NCBI RefSeq assembly: GCF_030645335.1
Contig: NZ_JAUSNH010000176.1
Coordinates: forward strand, 1 to 45,088
Source: Lacisediminimonas sp.
GTDB taxonomy: Bacteria; Pseudomonadota; Gammaproteobacteria; Burkholderiales; Burkholderiaceae_D
DNA length: 45,088 nt
Direction: 5' to 3'
Numbering within the stretch: position 1 is the first letter of the stretch; each line of letters starts with the position of its first letter. The notes under the pieces were generated by a model. That model was not told where the DNA came from, searched no databases, and saw only the letters and a list, made by a program, of their open reading frames with translations. Positions 19,628-27,484 of this stretch are shown piece after piece. A program made the translations under genes and the position numbers.

Positions 19628-20401
19628 CTAGTGATGCTGGCGCTGTCCGATCGCCTCTTTTTCAAGGAACAGCCGCCAGATCTTGCGCCAGGTTCGCCAG
19701 TCGTGGCCGCCTGCAACGGCAAACACCTGCGCCGGCGGCAAGGCGTCCGCCAGCAATCCATTTGCCTGCGCAAATTTGTCGCCCGTGCCATAGCCAAGAT
19801 AGATGGGCGGCCGCGGTTCGCCGTGCGCCACATGTTGCTGGAGCCATTGCCACAGCCCGCGCACGAAATCATGGCCGGCAGCAGGCCCGGCGTCCCAGCG
19901 TGCCACGCCGCCGGCATCTGCAATTTCCGTTGCGATGGACTTCTCGCCGAGATACGGCGCCAGCAACACCAGGCCACTGACGCGTTCATGATGTAGCGCG
20001 GCATAGCAAGCAGCGCCGAAGCCGCCGAGCGAAACGCCGACCAGCCAGATCTCGTGGTAGCCCGCTTCAGTTGCCGCCGCCAGCACATCTTCGGTGATGC
20101 GCTCGAACAGCATGCGCGTGGCGTAATAGCCAAAATGGGCGTCAATGGCGACAGCGTCGGCCGCCACATGATGCCGCTGCAAGTCGTGGATGAAGCCCTG
20201 CCGCTCGAAGTCTTCCGCAAGGTCGCCAATGCCCGGCAGGAACACGATCAGTGCCTTGCTGTCGATGCGGCCCGGATACTCGATCTTCAGCACCGGTTGC
20301 GCCGCACTCAGCAAGCGGTCGCTGCCCGGGCGCAGCAAGGACAGCCGCGCACGCAGGCCGCGGTTCAAGCGGCGCAGGCGGTAGGAAAGCGTCGGAATCA
20401 T
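19628..20401 (-). CDS. Alpha/beta hydrolase
   Basis: A 257-aa serine hydrolase-fold protein. The nucleophile elbow GVSLGG places Ser124, an oxyanion-type motif FLPGIGD lies at 54-60, and the catalytic His is probably H233 in GGHDW. There is no signal peptide, so it is cytoplasmic. The substrate is unknown; esterase, thioesterase or lipase activity would all fit. It is transcribed alone on the minus strand, divergent from the acyltransferase gene across a 280-base spacer, which might mean a shared lipid-related role (inference). Confidence 0.82.
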   Translation of the reverse strand: MIPTLSYRLRRLNRGLRARLSLLRPGSDRLLSAAQPVLKIEYPGRIDSKALIVFLPGIGDLAEDFERQGFIHDLQRHHVAADAVAIDAHFGYYATRMLFERITEDVLAAATEAGYHEIWLVGVSLGGFGAACYAALHHERVSGLVLLAPYLGEKSIATEIADAGGVARWDAGPAAGHDFVRGLWQWLQQHVAHGEPRPPIYLGYGTGDKFAQANGLLADALPPAQVFAVAGGHDWRTWRKIWRLFLEKEAIGQRQHH

Positions 20402-20681
20402 TTCAGATGAGCCAAATGAAGGTCACTCCGGGATCTGGACGGTTTGTGCGCATTGCCTGTTGCCTGATATCTGTTGCCTGTGTTTGCGACCTGGCAGCCG
20501 GCTACCGTCACACAGCTTGCGCGGCAGAGCAGACAATGTTCACACATCGCCGCCGCTGCATGCGCGCCGCTGGCAAGAGCTTGAGCCCAGTCAAATGCAC
20601 CCCGACATGATTGATGTCTAGTAAAAAGTCCGCGCTATTCGTACCGGCGCTGCCCGCAGCAACATCGAACCTGCCCCGACC
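20402..20681. promoter_or_regulatory. Divergent spacer with heptamer repeats
   Basis: A 280-base spacer between the hydrolase (minus) and acyltransferase (plus) genes, with no gene seen. It contains TTGCCTG at 20453, 20460 and 20474, i.e. in 7-base register, with a degenerate ATATCTG unit in between. It presumably contains both promoters; clear -35/-10 boxes could not be assigned. Confidence 0.4.
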
Positions 20682-21497
20682 ATGCCCGCATCCGAGCCCC
20701 GCCCACAGGACCCGCCCAATGCGGCCAGGCAGCGCCTGGCGCACGTCCAGCAGGCGCTGCTCGCTTGCTACGCCTGGAGCATATTTGTCGTATTCATACT
20801 GGCATTCTTCATCGTCACGCTGCCGCTCGCACGGCCGCGCATGCCGCGCCGGCTGGCGCGATGGACGACGCGCCTTTTATGTCGGCTGGTCGGGATCCGG
20901 ATCACCGGCATCGGCCTGGAACAGCTGCCGGCAACGCCGCACATGCTGTTGGTCAACCATGCCAGCTTCCTGGATCCGATCCTGCTGACGGCCTTGCTTC
21001 CCGCAGACCCGGGCTACACCTTCACCACACGCCAGGAATTGCGTGCCCAGACTTTGTTATGCCCCTTGTTGAACAGCGTAAGCACGCTGGTGCTTTACCC
21101 GTCTGGCGGTCGCTACGGCCTCAATATCGCGCTGATGAAACGCGCCTTGCGCCAGGGCCAGAACCTGGTGGTGTTCCCGGAAGGTCGATTTACCAGCAAG
21201 CCCGGCCTGCTGCCCTTCCATTCAGGCGCATTCGTAGTTGCCGCCGCAGCCCAGGTACCGGTCGTGGTGGCCGGCTTGCGCGGCACCCGTCGCGCACTCC
21301 CGATGGGACACTGGATGCTGCGCCGTACCCCCCTGTCGCTATGGATCGGACCGACCATCGAGCCCATGTCCGGCGACCCCGATGCGGCGCTCAGGATGCA
21401 AGTCGCCGCCCGCGCGGCAATGCTGCCCCTTTGCGCAGAAGGTGAGGCGAGCGATGCCGCCCCCCGCGCAGACCCGGAAGCAAAACCAGCTGCTTGA
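20682..21497 (+). CDS. PlsC-like 1-acyl-sn-glycerol-3-phosphate acyltransferase
   Basis: A 271-aa membrane-associated acyltransferase. A hydrophobic segment lies at about 31-51. The catalytic H-x4-D is in NHASFLDP, and the acceptor-binding motif is FPEGRFTSKPG. Such enzymes add the second acyl chain to lysophosphatidate, but this one is likely a paralogue (lyso-lipid or specialised acyltransferase) because it sits outside any phospholipid operon. Start: first ATG of the frame at 20682. Its 3' end overlaps the convergent kinase-like gene by 107 bases, which is unusual for two real genes. Confidence 0.87.
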   Translation: MPASEPRPQDPPNAARQRLAHVQQALLACYAWSIFVVFILAFFIVTLPLARPRMPRRLARWTTRLLCRLVGIRITGIGLEQLPATPHMLLVNHASFLDPILLTALLPADPGYTFTTRQELRAQTLLCPLLNSVSTLVLYPSGGRYGLNIALMKRALRQGQNLVVFPEGRFTSKPGLLPFHSGAFVVAAAAQVPVVVAGLRGTRRALPMGHWMLRRTPLSLWIGPTIEPMSGDPDAALRMQVAARAAMLPLCAEGEASDAAPRADPEAKPAA

Positions 21498-22509
21498 TTG
21501 CAAGCTGCGGCCGGCCCGCACAGGAAAGCGTCATGTGCCACAGTGCAAGCCCCAGGTAATCCAGCGCCCGCCGCCGCCAGCGCGCCTGGTGCCGGTATTG
21601 CGGCTCGTCGAGATGCGCCACCGCCAGGCGCGCGCGGGTACAGGCGCGGCAGGCCTGGTAGAAATCGAGCAAGCGCGGCGAAATCCGGTCATGCCTCGCC
21701 CCTAAATAGCCCTGCAGCAGCGCCCGCGCCGCCGGCGCCGCATGCAGCCGTTCACATTCCAGCGCCAGGAAGCCGGCTTCGTCCGCGCTGTCTTGCACCC
21801 GCAGCGCCTGGGAGAAATCGAGCCGGTCAATGATCTGCACCGTATCGGTCAAGTAGACATGCTCGGCGCGCAAATCGCCATGTCCTTCGACAATCCTGCC
21901 GTCTGCGACCCGCGCCAGCAGGAGCGGCGCCAGGCGCCTGGCCTGCCGCCGCAACTGTTGGCCCAGTAGCGCCACGGCGACGCGCGACAGGCCGTAGCGC
22001 AAGCCGCGCAATTGCCGCACATCCAGCGCCAGCGCCGCCAGCAGGCGCGAGCGCAGCAGCGCAGAAGACACTGGCGCACTGGCGCAATGCAGATGGAATT
22101 GCGCAATCGACCGGCCCACGCGGCGCGCCTCGGCCGCACCGAATTGTCCGCTTGCGATCAGGGCTTCCAGGCTGCGATCGTCAGGCAGGCGCTGCATCTT
22201 GATCAACCAGTGCCGGGCCTCGCCCGCTGCCTGCCATTGCAACTCACCCGCTGCAGACTGGTAGATCGGCACCACACCAAGATAGACATCCGGTGCAATC
22301 GCCTGATTCAGCGCCAGCTCATTCTCGCTCTGCAAGCGCTGCTGCCGGGCATGTGCTGGCCATTCGCGATTGATCTTCTTGAGCTTCCAGGCATGCCGCG
22401 CAGTAAGGAACACCCATGAAGCATGGGTTTCCCTGATCCGCGGCAAGTCTCCCGGCGCATCCTGCGCCAGCAGCTTCGCAATCGATCGGACCAGCGGCGG
22501 AATGGACAT
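21391..22509 (-). CDS. Aminoglycoside-phosphotransferase-family (COG2187-like) protein
   Basis: A 372-aa kinase-fold protein of the 'aminoglycoside phosphotransferase family' common in environmental bacteria. Visible are the ETHASWVFLT N-terminal segment, an Ala-x-Lys-Leu-Lys-Lys ATP-lysine region, catalytic loop EGHGDLRAEHVYL and a following RLDFS in place of the usual Asp-Phe. A real antibiotic target is not implied; the natural substrate is unknown. Start: ATG at 22509 gives the family's normal N-terminus; the frame remains open to 22875, but that part overlaps the divergent PRPP synthetase gene. Unlike many relatives, no C-terminal P-loop kinase half is present. Confidence 0.75.
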   Translation of the reverse strand: MSIPPLVRSIAKLLAQDAPGDLPRIRETHASWVFLTARHAWKLKKINREWPAHARQQRLQSENELALNQAIAPDVYLGVVPIYQSAAGELQWQAAGEARHWLIKMQRLPDDRSLEALIASGQFGAAEARRVGRSIAQFHLHCASAPVSSALLRSRLLAALALDVRQLRGLRYGLSRVAVALLGQQLRRQARRLAPLLLARVADGRIVEGHGDLRAEHVYLTDTVQIIDRLDFSQALRVQDSADEAGFLALECERLHAAPAARALLQGYLGARHDRISPRLLDFYQACRACTRARLAVAHLDEPQYRHQARWRRRALDYLGLALWHMTLSCAGRPQLAIKQLVLLPGLRGGRHRSPHLLRKGAALPRGRRLAS

Positions 22510-22768
22510 GGTGAGGATGAAAGCTGGCCGGCACAGTGAAAGCCCCTGCAATCCATTCAATCGCAACAGAGCAAGGCTTGCATGATCAAGGTCAAGAGCC
22601 GCTGCGGCCCAGGACCGATCATGTTCAGGTACCGGTGCAAAGCGTCTGGCATATGGCCCGGCCGGCTTGCGTGGCGGCGCGCTACGTGCCGGCGATTCCT
22701 CACTGGCGCCAGAGTAGCCCGCGACGATTTCGAATGCGGCTTCAATCCTCCTGATCCCACCCACACAG

Positions 22769-23965
22769 ATGTTCACGCCACCGCAGCCACCCCAGCCACG
22801 ACAAGCACGGCAGCGCATGCCCGCGACAGCCGACCAGCGCGCCGGGCCGGCGCTGTTCGCATTCGGATGCGGCATGGCCTACGGTGAGCGCGTTGCCGCG
22901 TGCCTGGGCCTGGACTTGCTGCCCATCGAAGAGCGCGAATTTGCCGACGGCGAACACAAGTCGCGTCCGCTGGCCAGCGTGCGCGGGCGTGACGTCTATG
23001 TCGTGCATTCGCTGTACGCCGACTTCGACTACAGCGTCAACGACAAGCTGTGCCGCTTGCTGTTCTTCATTGGTGCACTCAAGGACGCAGCCGCGGCACG
23101 GGTGACGGCCGTGATTCCCTACCTGGCCTATGCCCGCAAGGACCAGAAAAGCAAATCGCGCGACCCGGTCACGACCCGCTACGTGGCCGGCTTGCTGGAA
23201 GCGGTCGGCACCGACGTCGTGGTGACGATCGACGTCCATAACGTGGCGGCATTCCAGAACGCGTTTCGCCATCGCACCGAGCATCTGTGCGCCGCACCCT
23301 TGATCGGGGCAGCACTCGTCCCGCAATTGTCCAGCCGCGACATCACGGTACTGGCGCCCGACACCGGCGCAGTCAAGCGCGCCGATCGCTTCCGGCGCCT
23401 GATGTCGGAAGCGGTCGGCCGCCAGGCCGGGGTTGCGTTCATGGAAAAATATCGCAGCGAAGGGCAGCTCGGGGGCGGCCAGCTGGTGGGCGACACCAGC
23501 GGCTGCGACGTCATCATCCTCGACGACCTGATCAGCAGCGGCAGCACCATTGCGCGCGCGGCATGCGCCAGCCACGAGGCCGGCGCCGCGCGCATCATCG
23601 CAGCCGCCACCCACGGCGTATTCCAGGCGCAAGCCTCGCAGGTGCTCGACCTGCCGCCGATGGATCGCCTGCTGGTGTGCGACACCGTGCCGGTACTGCG
23701 GCTGGACCAGGGCACGGTACGCAGCAAGCTCTCGCTGCTGGACTCGACGCCGCTGGTGGCCGAAGCCATCGCCCGCCTGCACGCAGACGGCTCGATCGTG
23801 GAGCTGACCGAAATCAATATTGCCGGCTGGCTGGCGATCCGTCAGGAACGCCTGGCCATCCAGGCCGATCATATGGCCCGAAGCATCGACGCACCCGCTA
23901 CCGGCAGCACCGCCTTGCCCGTGCCGGCAGCAACCCAGGCGAGCGCGCATCCGCAGCAAACCTGA
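22769..23965 (+). CDS. prs: Ribose-phosphate pyrophosphokinase (PRPP synthetase), divergent type
   Basis: Makes PRPP from ribose 5-phosphate and ATP. The 398-aa frame shows the family blocks: ADGEHKSRP, the YARKDQKSKSRDP flexible region (canonical YARQDRK-type), VTIDVHN, APDTGAVKRAD and the PRPP loop DVIILDDLISSGST. The sequence is clearly divergent from housekeeping Prs, with altered KPR-type residues and a 40-residue C-terminal tail of low complexity, so it is probably a second, specialised enzyme. The start may be 22769 or the ATG at 22817, since neither has a strong ribosome site. The next gene, a CBS-pair protein, follows by 26 bases on the same strand. Confidence 0.88.
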   Translation: MFTPPQPPQPRQARQRMPATADQRAGPALFAFGCGMAYGERVAACLGLDLLPIEEREFADGEHKSRPLASVRGRDVYVVHSLYADFDYSVNDKLCRLLFFIGALKDAAAARVTAVIPYLAYARKDQKSKSRDPVTTRYVAGLLEAVGTDVVVTIDVHNVAAFQNAFRHRTEHLCAAPLIGAALVPQLSSRDITVLAPDTGAVKRADRFRRLMSEAVGRQAGVAFMEKYRSEGQLGGGQLVGDTSGCDVIILDDLISSGSTIARAACASHEAGAARIIAAATHGVFQAQASQVLDLPPMDRLLVCDTVPVLRLDQGTVRSKLSLLDSTPLVAEAIARLHADGSIVELTEINIAGWLAIRQERLAIQADHMARSIDAPATGSTALPVPAATQASAHPQQT

Positions 23966-23991
23966 TCCAGTACCAACAAGGAGAAAGCCTG

Positions 23992-24441
23992 ATGCCTATC
24001 AGTGAATGCTGTATCCGCGATGTGATTTGCTGCAATGCCGAAGCCACGCTGCAAGAGGCCGCAGCACTGATGCGCAAACACCATGTCGGCGACCTGATAG
24101 TCATCGACAAGGATCCGGCGCAGCGCATACCGCTGGGCATCCTGACCGACCGCGACATCGTGATTGAAACCGTGGCCACCGGCCTGGATGTCGCCACCTT
24201 CACGGCCGGCGATGTGATGAGCGCACCGGTGGTGACTGTCCCGGAAGATGCCGGCTTTGTCGAAGCGCTGCGCGTCATGCGCAACCGCGGCGTACGCCGG
24301 CTGCCGGTGACCAATAGCGAAGGTACGCTGGTCGGCCTGGTTTCGGCCGACGACATCCTGCAATTGCTGGCGGAGGAAATGTCGATGCTGGCGCGCACCG
24401 CCGCGCAGCAACGCGATCATGAAAAAACCGCGCGCCGCTGA
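23992..24441 (+). CDS. CBS-domain pair protein
   Basis: A stand-alone 149-aa Bateman module: CBS1 about residues 7-65 (VGDLIVIDK...GILTDRDIV) and CBS2 about 72-130 (RRLPVTNSEGTLVGLVSADDIL). Such proteins bind adenine nucleotides and sense energy state. The ATG at 23992 is preceded by AAGGAG with good spacing; the frame is open much further upstream, but that part is the out-of-frame shadow of the PRPP synthetase gene. Its place between PRPP synthetase and Hsp20 suggests a stress or energy regulator role (inference). Confidence 0.92.
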   Translation: MPISECCIRDVICCNAEATLQEAAALMRKHHVGDLIVIDKDPAQRIPLGILTDRDIVIETVATGLDVATFTAGDVMSAPVVTVPEDAGFVEALRVMRNRGVRRLPVTNSEGTLVGLVSADDILQLLAEEMSMLARTAAQQRDHEKTARR

Positions 24442-24536
24442 GCAGTCCGGTCGCAGACCAATCGCCGCAAGGCCTCACTCAGGGGACACGTCACCCCGAA
24501 ATTGACGATACGCAGCCACAAAAAGGAAGGTTTGCC

Positions 24537-24983
24537 ATGCAAAATCTCGCTCGCTTCAATCCGTTCACCGCCCTGCGCGCCAATCCGTTCGGACGGTTCG
24601 ATGAACTGTTCGAAGGCCTTGAAAACACGCCGATGTTCCGGCCGATCGAGCCTACGCCGCGCATCAAGATGGACGTCGTCGAGACTGAAAACGCCTACAC
24701 CGTGCATGCCGAAATGCCCGGCGTAAAAAAGGAAGATATCCGCGTTGCAATCGAAGGCAATACCGTTACCATCTCGGCCGAAGTAAAAGACGCCAAGGAG
24801 CGCAAGGAAGGCGACCGCGTCGTGCAATCGGAGCGCTACTACGGACGGGAATCGCGCTCATTCTCGCTCGGCCACGAAATCGACGAGGAAAAGGCAGACG
24901 CACACTTTGACAATGGCGTGCTGCAACTGACCTTGCCGATGCGTGCCGAATCGAAGTCGCGGCGCACGCTGGAGATCAAGTAA
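24537..24983 (+). CDS. Hsp20/alpha-crystallin small heat-shock protein
   Basis: A 148-aa small heat-shock chaperone that holds unfolded proteins. The alpha-crystallin domain spans about residues 40-145, with the ENAYTVHAEMPGVKKEDIRV strand pattern, an ERYYGRESRSF loop and the FDNGVLQLTLP signature. The ribosome site AAGGAAGG lies at 24523-24530. No sigma-32-type promoter or clear RNA thermometer could be identified in the 95-base spacer, although an imperfect palindrome (GGGGACAC/GTCACCCC) is at 24482-24497. It forms a likely transcription unit with the CBS-pair and PRPP synthetase genes. Confidence 0.95.
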   Translation: MQNLARFNPFTALRANPFGRFDELFEGLENTPMFRPIEPTPRIKMDVVETENAYTVHAEMPGVKKEDIRVAIEGNTVTISAEVKDAKERKEGDRVVQSERYYGRESRSFSLGHEIDEEKADAHFDNGVLQLTLPMRAESKSRRTLEIK

Positions 24984-25004
24984 AAAGTTTGCGCCAATGG
25001 CTTG

Positions 25005-25025
25005 CGCCCGGCACGGAGCCGGGCG
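25005..25025. terminator. GC-rich hairpin between hsp20 and HPP-CBS genes
   Basis: Perfect 8-base arms CGCCCGGC and GCCGGGCG flank a 5-base loop, between two convergent stop codons (24983 and 25062). A bidirectional terminator fits by position; there is no T-tract. Confidence 0.5.
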
Positions 25026-25061
25026 GATGCAGGACAGGACGCACTGCCGCAATGGATGACG

Positions 25062-26243
25062 CTAGCCTTGCTTGCGCAATGGTGCTGCGTCAAACGAAGC
25101 CTGGTACAGCGCCGCCACCATGTCAGCCTGCGCCACCAGGCCGACCAGCCGCTGGTTGCGATCGAGGATCGGTATCTGGTGCGCGCCGCCGTTGCACATC
25201 AACGGAATCAGCTCCGCGATCGGCTGGTCCTCATAGGCGACCACGGGGTCGGCCACCATGATCTGTCCGACCACTTCAGCCTTGTCCGAATGCATGCTAG
25301 CGCTGCGTTGCAGGATCGCGCGCAGCCGGTCCCGCAAACCATGCCCCGGCGCCTCGTCAGCGGCCAGCAGCATGTCATGCTGGTTGACCATGCCCTCCAG
25401 CCGATGAAAGCGGTTCACCACCGGCAATGCCTGCAATTCATGGTCGCGCAGCAGTGTCCATGCCTCGTGGATCTCGGTGCCGAATTCAACCGTCACCAGA
25501 TCGCGCGACATGATGTCGCCGCAACTGATCGCGCCAAACTGGCGATGCCAGGCGTGCCGCTCCGTCTTTTGCAGTATCTCTTCCAGGTCGCCGCGACTGA
25601 TGTCGAGCAAGTCCGTGTGCTCGCGCAGCACCGCGTCGAGATCCTCTGGCGTGATGCCCACGTGCGGGTCCGGGCGATGCGGTGCGACATGCTTGTCGGT
25701 CAGGTCGCTGACCGTGTGCGGATAACGCCGCCCGCACAAGCGGTTATAGCCAACTGCCGCCGCAATCAGCACCAGCGAATTGATTGCCACGGGCGCGAGC
25801 GCAAAGCCAAAGCCGGCCGTGGCCAAACCCGGCACACCCAGCGCTGTCAGCAGTGCTGCCGCGCCGCCCGGCGGATGCAGGCAACGCAGCCAGAACATGA
25901 CGGCAATCGCTGCGCCAACGGCGACCATGCCCGCCACCATTGGCTCGTTGAATAGTTGCCCGCATGCGATGCCGACCAGGGCCGAAAGCGTGTTGCCGCC
26001 AAATACCGGCCACGGTTGCGCCAGCGGACTGGCCGGCAAGGCAAACAGGATCACGGCAGACGCGCCCAGCGGCGCGACGATGAATGGCAGACCGGCGGTT
26101 TCATCGATCAGCAAGCGGCACACCAGCGACGTGATGGCGATGCCGATCAGCGCACCCAGCGCGGAACGCGCTTTCTCGCGGTTGGAAATATCCTGGGCAT
26201 GGAAAGCAAACTGACGAAACTGCTGGAACAAGCGCTGCATCAT
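25062..26243 (-). CDS. HPP-family membrane protein with CBS-domain pair
   Basis: A 393-aa protein. Residues 25-175 form the HPP membrane domain (four hydrophobic segments and the name-giving His-Pro-Pro at 123-125 in CLHPPGG). Residues about 235-385 form two CBS domains (ALPVVNRFHRLEGMVNQHDM and HQIPILDRNQRLVGLVAQAD). In other organisms HPP proteins are linked to nitrite transport; CBS domains would gate this by adenine-nucleotide level. Function here is inferred. The gene reads toward Hsp20 and has an unusually long palindrome 82 bases upstream of its start. Confidence 0.9.
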   Translation of the reverse strand: MMQRLFQQFRQFAFHAQDISNREKARSALGALIGIAITSLVCRLLIDETAGLPFIVAPLGASAVILFALPASPLAQPWPVFGGNTLSALVGIACGQLFNEPMVAGMVAVGAAIAVMFWLRCLHPPGGAAALLTALGVPGLATAGFGFALAPVAINSLVLIAAAVGYNRLCGRRYPHTVSDLTDKHVAPHRPDPHVGITPEDLDAVLREHTDLLDISRGDLEEILQKTERHAWHRQFGAISCGDIMSRDLVTVEFGTEIHEAWTLLRDHELQALPVVNRFHRLEGMVNQHDMLLAADEAPGHGLRDRLRAILQRSASMHSDKAEVVGQIMVADPVVAYEDQPIAELIPLMCNGGAHQIPILDRNQRLVGLVAQADMVAALYQASFDAAPLRKQG

Positions 26244-26324
26244 GGTACGGGCGGGCCGGAAAGGGCTCTGATTATTGCAGAGTTTTCCAATCCGATGACG
26301 ACTTCATGTCGCGCCACTGGCCAG

Positions 26325-26360
26325 TTGCAACATTGAAATCAATTGATTCCAATGTTGCAA
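26325..26360. promoter_or_regulatory. 36-base near-perfect palindrome
   Basis: Outer arms TTGCAACATTG and CAATGTTGCAA flank an inner 12-base palindrome AATCAATTGATT; only one base pair of eighteen is mismatched. It begins 14 bases after the stop of the small acyl-CoA dehydrogenase gene and lies 82 bases before the HPP-CBS start. It could be a terminator hairpin of the catabolic unit (no T-tract) or an operator of the HPP-CBS gene. The central TCAATTGA also occurs twice in the palindrome at 15723. Confidence 0.5.
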
Positions 26361-26374
26361 ACGCTCGATTGCGC

Positions 26375-27484
26375 TCAGCGCGGGTTCGCATCGGCTGCCA
26401 CCAGCAATTGCGCATAGCGCGCGCGCTGCTGCACTTCGCCGCCCAGGCGCGCCGCCAGCGCCATGGCTTTTTTCAGGTACAAGCCGATATTGTGTTCATC
26501 GGCAAAACCGATCGCGCCGTGAAACTGCACACACTCCTTGGTCACACGCAGTCCGGCCGCGGAAGCCCGTGCCTTGGCCGCCACGGCGGCGCGCGCACGC
26601 AAGTCCGGCCGGGTCGCCTTGCAGGCTTCATACACCAGCGCGCGCGCGGCCTGGATATCGACATGACAACTCGCTGCCCGGTGCTGCAGCGCCTGGAACG
26701 ATCCGATCGGCGTGCCGAACTGCTGGCGCACCTTCATGTATTCAATGGTCTGCTGCAAGGCCTCGTCCATCACGCCCACCAGCGCGGCTGCATAGCTGAT
26801 CAACAGGCTGTCATGGGCCAGTGCAAATGCAGCGCGCGCAGCAGGGCCCTCCGCAATCGTGACCGCCGCATCCCATGCCGGCTCCGTGATCTCCACATCC
26901 GACAGCATGCTGCCATCGACACAGGCGCCCGAGTGCAACGTGACCCCTGCCGCATCGATGGGCACGGCGCGGATGCAAAAACGCTTGCCACTGTCCTTGG
27001 CGACCAGCAAGGTGGCGCCGGGGTAGCAGTCCGGCACATTCTTCTGCAGCATCGGCGTCTTGCCGCGCGTGGCCGGGAATACCGGCACCGCCAGCCGCGC
27101 GCCGTCCATCAGCGCGGCCAGCATCGCATGGGCGGCACGGGCGGCCGGGCCGGCGCCGCCCGGATTGAGCGCATCGCCAGCACAAGCCGACAGCAAGGCC
27201 GCGCCCACCACATTGGCCAGCAAGGGCTCAGGAAGCAACATGCGCGAGGTCCCCTCCGCCAGTGCGGCAACGCAATCCAGTCCCAGCGCCAGGCCGCCAT
27301 GTTCTTCGGCTACCGCCACCAGCGGCCAGCCCAGGCCGAGTATCTGCTGCCAGGTTCTGCTGTCGAGCTGGCCGGCCTTGTCGCGCATCGCGCGGGCCCG
27401 CAGCGGACCGCCCGATCCTTCGGCAAACTCGATCGCGCTGTCGAGGATCATGCGCGCGCTTTCCGTCAGTCCGGCATGGCTCAT
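26375..27484 (-). CDS. Acyl-CoA dehydrogenase, small/partner subunit type
   Basis: A 369-aa acyl-CoA dehydrogenase-fold protein, more divergent than its neighbour. It has the C-terminal FAD-domain helices and the block VRQQFGTPIGSFQALQHR, then VQFHGAIGFADEHNIGLYL near the end. The usual catalytic YEGT-type segment is not recognisable, as is common in one partner of heteromeric acyl-CoA dehydrogenases (for example PimC/PimD or ChsE-type pairs). The ATG at 27484 overlaps the stop of the larger dehydrogenase as ATGA, which supports 1:1 complex formation (inference). Confidence 0.85.
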   Translation of the reverse strand: MSHAGLTESARMILDSAIEFAEGSGGPLRARAMRDKAGQLDSRTWQQILGLGWPLVAVAEEHGGLALGLDCVAALAEGTSRMLLPEPLLANVVGAALLSACAGDALNPGGAGPAARAAHAMLAALMDGARLAVPVFPATRGKTPMLQKNVPDCYPGATLLVAKDSGKRFCIRAVPIDAAGVTLHSGACVDGSMLSDVEITEPAWDAAVTIAEGPAARAAFALAHDSLLISYAAALVGVMDEALQQTIEYMKVRQQFGTPIGSFQALQHRAASCHVDIQAARALVYEACKATRPDLRARAAVAAKARASAAGLRVTKECVQFHGAIGFADEHNIGLYLKKAMALAARLGGEVQQRARYAQLLVAADANPR

